From positions 153,322-217,321 of the forward strand of contig JAGVRI010000003.1 of the NCBI GenBank assembly GCA_018606645.1: 64,000 nucleotides of DNA. The letters run 5' to 3'. Positions within the stretch are counted from its first letter, which is position 1, and the number at the start of each line of letters is the position of its first letter. This DNA is from Chloroflexota bacterium (GTDB taxonomy: Bacteria; Chloroflexota; Anaerolineae; JAAYZQ01). The notes under the pieces are model-generated. The model worked only from the letters and a program-made list of their open reading frames with translations. It made no database searches and had not been told where the DNA came from. Both the position numbers and the translations under genes were made by a program. Below, piece after piece: positions 62,658 to 64,000 of the stretch.

Positions 62658-63497
62658 TCATTTGGTAGAACCAGCAGCTAGTCCCTGAACAAGGTAACGT
62701 TGCATGGCCAAAAACATAACTAGGATCGGGATGGTGAACAGCACTGAGTATCCGAGCAGAGTAGGCCAGTCGGTCCAAAACTGACCTTGCAGACTGGCAA
62801 TTTTGATCGACGTAACCTGGTTTTCCGGAGATTGGGTAAAAGTATAGGCAAACAGAAACTCATTCCAGGCGAGAAGAAAGCAATAGACAACTGTAGCGGC
62901 CACGCCAGGGACGCTGACGGGCAATACCACGCGCACAAGAGCACCTAGACGGGTGCACCCGTCTATAATAGCAGCCTCATCAAGTTCACGGGGAACTGTG
63001 TCCAGGTAGTTGCGTAGCATCCAGATAGCAAAAGGCAGAGTAATCACGGTGTCCATAAGAATGACGGCCAACAATGTATCGTACAGCTTGACACGGGTGA
63101 CTAGATAGAAATAAGACACAGTCAATAGGACAGGAGGAAACATTTTGTTACCAATAACAAACATCAAGACCGCGTTGCTGCCACGAAAACGATAGCGCGA
63201 CAGACCATAGGCAGTTAGAAGCCCTAGTAGTAGAGCTAGAAACATGGATGAAGTCGCCACCACCATGCTATTAACAAACGGGATGCGCAGGCTGGGGTTG
63301 GTCAAGATTTTCACATAAGCTTGTAGGTCTATCTGGGTGGGTATGAGGGTGGGTGCAAAGGTCTCACCCAAAGGACGGATCGAGAGCGAGATCATCCAGA
63401 AGACCGGAAATGCCATGATCAAAGCCACTAGCAGCGTGGCTACATATACAAGAGCACTCCGAAACAACTTGCGATGCTTCATGCCTAAGACAAACAA
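62658..63497 (-). CDS. Sugar ABC transporter permease, MalG type
   Basis: 279 aa with six membrane spans and the EAA loop ELDEAAIIDGCTRLGALVRV that docks to the ATPase. The end MQRYLVQGLAAGSTKG-like pattern is that of carbohydrate permeases. The start is either TTG 63497 (AGAGG nearby) or ATG 63482. It lies two bases after the stop of the partner permease. It imports sugars across the inner membrane together with the partial MalF-type gene; the binding protein and ATPase are not in the window. Confidence 0.93.
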   Translation of the reverse strand: MFVLGMKHRKLFRSALVYVATLLVALIMAFPVFWMISLSIRPLGETFAPTLIPTQIDLQAYVKILTNPSLRIPFVNSMVVATSSMFLALLLGLLTAYGLSRYRFRGSNAVLMFVIGNKMFPPVLLTVSYFYLVTRVKLYDTLLAVILMDTVITLPFAIWMLRNYLDTVPRELDEAAIIDGCTRLGALVRVVLPVSVPGVAATVVYCFLLAWNEFLFAYTFTQSPENQVTSIKIASLQGQFWTDWPTLLGYSVLFTIPILVMFLAMQRYLVQGLAAGSTK

Positions 63498-63499
63498 CT

Positions 63500-64000
63500 C
63501 TAATCCTCTCTTCGCAGTAGAAACAAGAGTCCTAGACTAAACATCAGCATGATGAAGAACATTAGCACCGCCACTGCACCCGCATAGCCAAAATCAAATC
63601 GTTCAAAGGCCATGCGATAGGCATAGGTCGCCATGAGTTCGGTCCTATTGGCTGGGCCGCCTTTTGTCATCACCCATACCAGGTCAAAAAACACAAATGC
63701 TCCGATGAAATCGAACAGGAGCAAGGTTATTAGGATGTTTCGCATATGGGGAATGGTGACGAATCGGAAACGCTGGACGGCATGGGCCCCGTCAATGCTT
63801 GCTGCCTCGTATAGCTCATCGGGAATAGATTGTAGCGATGCCAACATCATTAGCATATAGAATGGTAATGAGAACCAGATGTTGGCCACCGTCACTGCCA
63901 CTAGAGCCCAGGAGGGATTGCCGAGGAGCGTCCACTCAACCTTTAGACCGACGGACCTCAAGATGGTCGGGATAATGCTAAGATGAGGATTGTACAGCAG
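63500..64000 (-). CDS. Sugar ABC transporter permease, MalF type (partial)
   Basis: The frame is open from the window edge (LLYNPHLSIIPTILRSVGLK) to a TAG at 63500-63502. About 166 C-terminal residues are visible: several membrane spans and the EAA loop ELYEAASIDGAHAVQRFRFV. The N-terminus lies outside the window. First visible gene of the minus-strand amino-sugar operon. Confidence 0.92.
   Translation of the reverse strand: MLYNPHLSIIPTILRSVGLKVEWTLLGNPSWALVAVTVANIWFSLPFYMLMMLASLQSIPDELYEAASIDGAHAVQRFRFVTIPHMRNILITLLLFDFIGAFVFFDLVWVMTKGGPANRTELMATYAYRMAFERFDFGYAGAVAVLMFFIMLMFSLGLLFLLRRED

Noticed and set aside
1..64000. CRISPR array
   Set aside because: I saw no regularly spaced direct repeats with unique spacers and no cas genes; the repeats present are attC-like, palindromic debris or a single tandem duplication.

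Overview
The window is GC-rich bacterial DNA carrying a bacterial-type RNase P RNA, RuvB, a ParM-like partition locus, many Ser/Thr kinases, frequent GTG/TTG starts and a complete BREX locus. The overall style (NHL-repeat proteins, kinase-FGE fusions, sugar ABC operon, short genome-wide repeats) suggests an uncultivated Chloroflexota/Anaerolineae-like bacterium. That assignment is inference, because no rRNA is present.

Layout. (1) 1-6660 is a housekeeping block: a partial gene, a lipoprotein, rnpB with its own promoter, tRNA-Leu(TAG), tRNA-Ala(TGC), two conserved hypotheticals, ruvB and a slipin. (2) 6949-11490 is a gene-cassette array without an integron integrase: a near-perfect sigma70 promoter, at least four attC-like sites, and small genes (membrane proteins, a zinc ribbon, an M55 D-aminopeptidase) plus IS110 debris. 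(3) 11714-16544 is an integrated plasmid-like element, all on the minus strand: a large serine recombinase whose 3' end lies in a disrupted thioesterase gene, ribbon-helix-helix proteins, a ParM-type actin and a hypothetical protein. (4) 16666-22997 is a tight operon: NarL-type response regulator, CPBP (CAAX-type) protease, a 78-aa peptide with a near-terminal Trp, a ComQ-like prenyl synthase homologue, a PDZ-containing membrane histidine kinase and a geranylgeranyl-reductase-like flavoprotein. I read it as a ComQXPA-like prenyl-peptide quorum-sensing system with two extra tailoring or processing enzymes; this is the most exciting part of the window. A broken copy of the kinase ATPase domain follows it.

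(5) 23365-45441 is a BREX type 1 phage-defence locus (brxA, brxB, brxC, pglX, pglZ, brxL). Between brxC and pglX sits a phosphorylation module: NERD-pseudokinase, kinase-FGE, kinase-VWA, PP2C phosphatase and a YegI-like kinase with OB/TPR domains. The last three resemble the TerY-P triad. (6) 45465-53771 holds accessory, probably defence-linked genes: a frameshifted HEAT-like gene, a 550-aa unknown paired with a phospholipase-D-like protein, DUF6429, and a second NERD protein. (7) 53792-64000, all minus strand, is an amino-sugar uptake and catabolism operon: two ABC permeases, two SDRs, a ROK kinase homologue, two NHL proteins, a SelA/DgaE-like PLP enzyme, a SIS protein and NagA.

Several genes are visibly damaged: an in-frame TAG before pglX, a frameshift at about 46150, a 40-bp tandem duplication in the ROK gene, the interrupted thioesterase, and the IS110 and kinase remnants.
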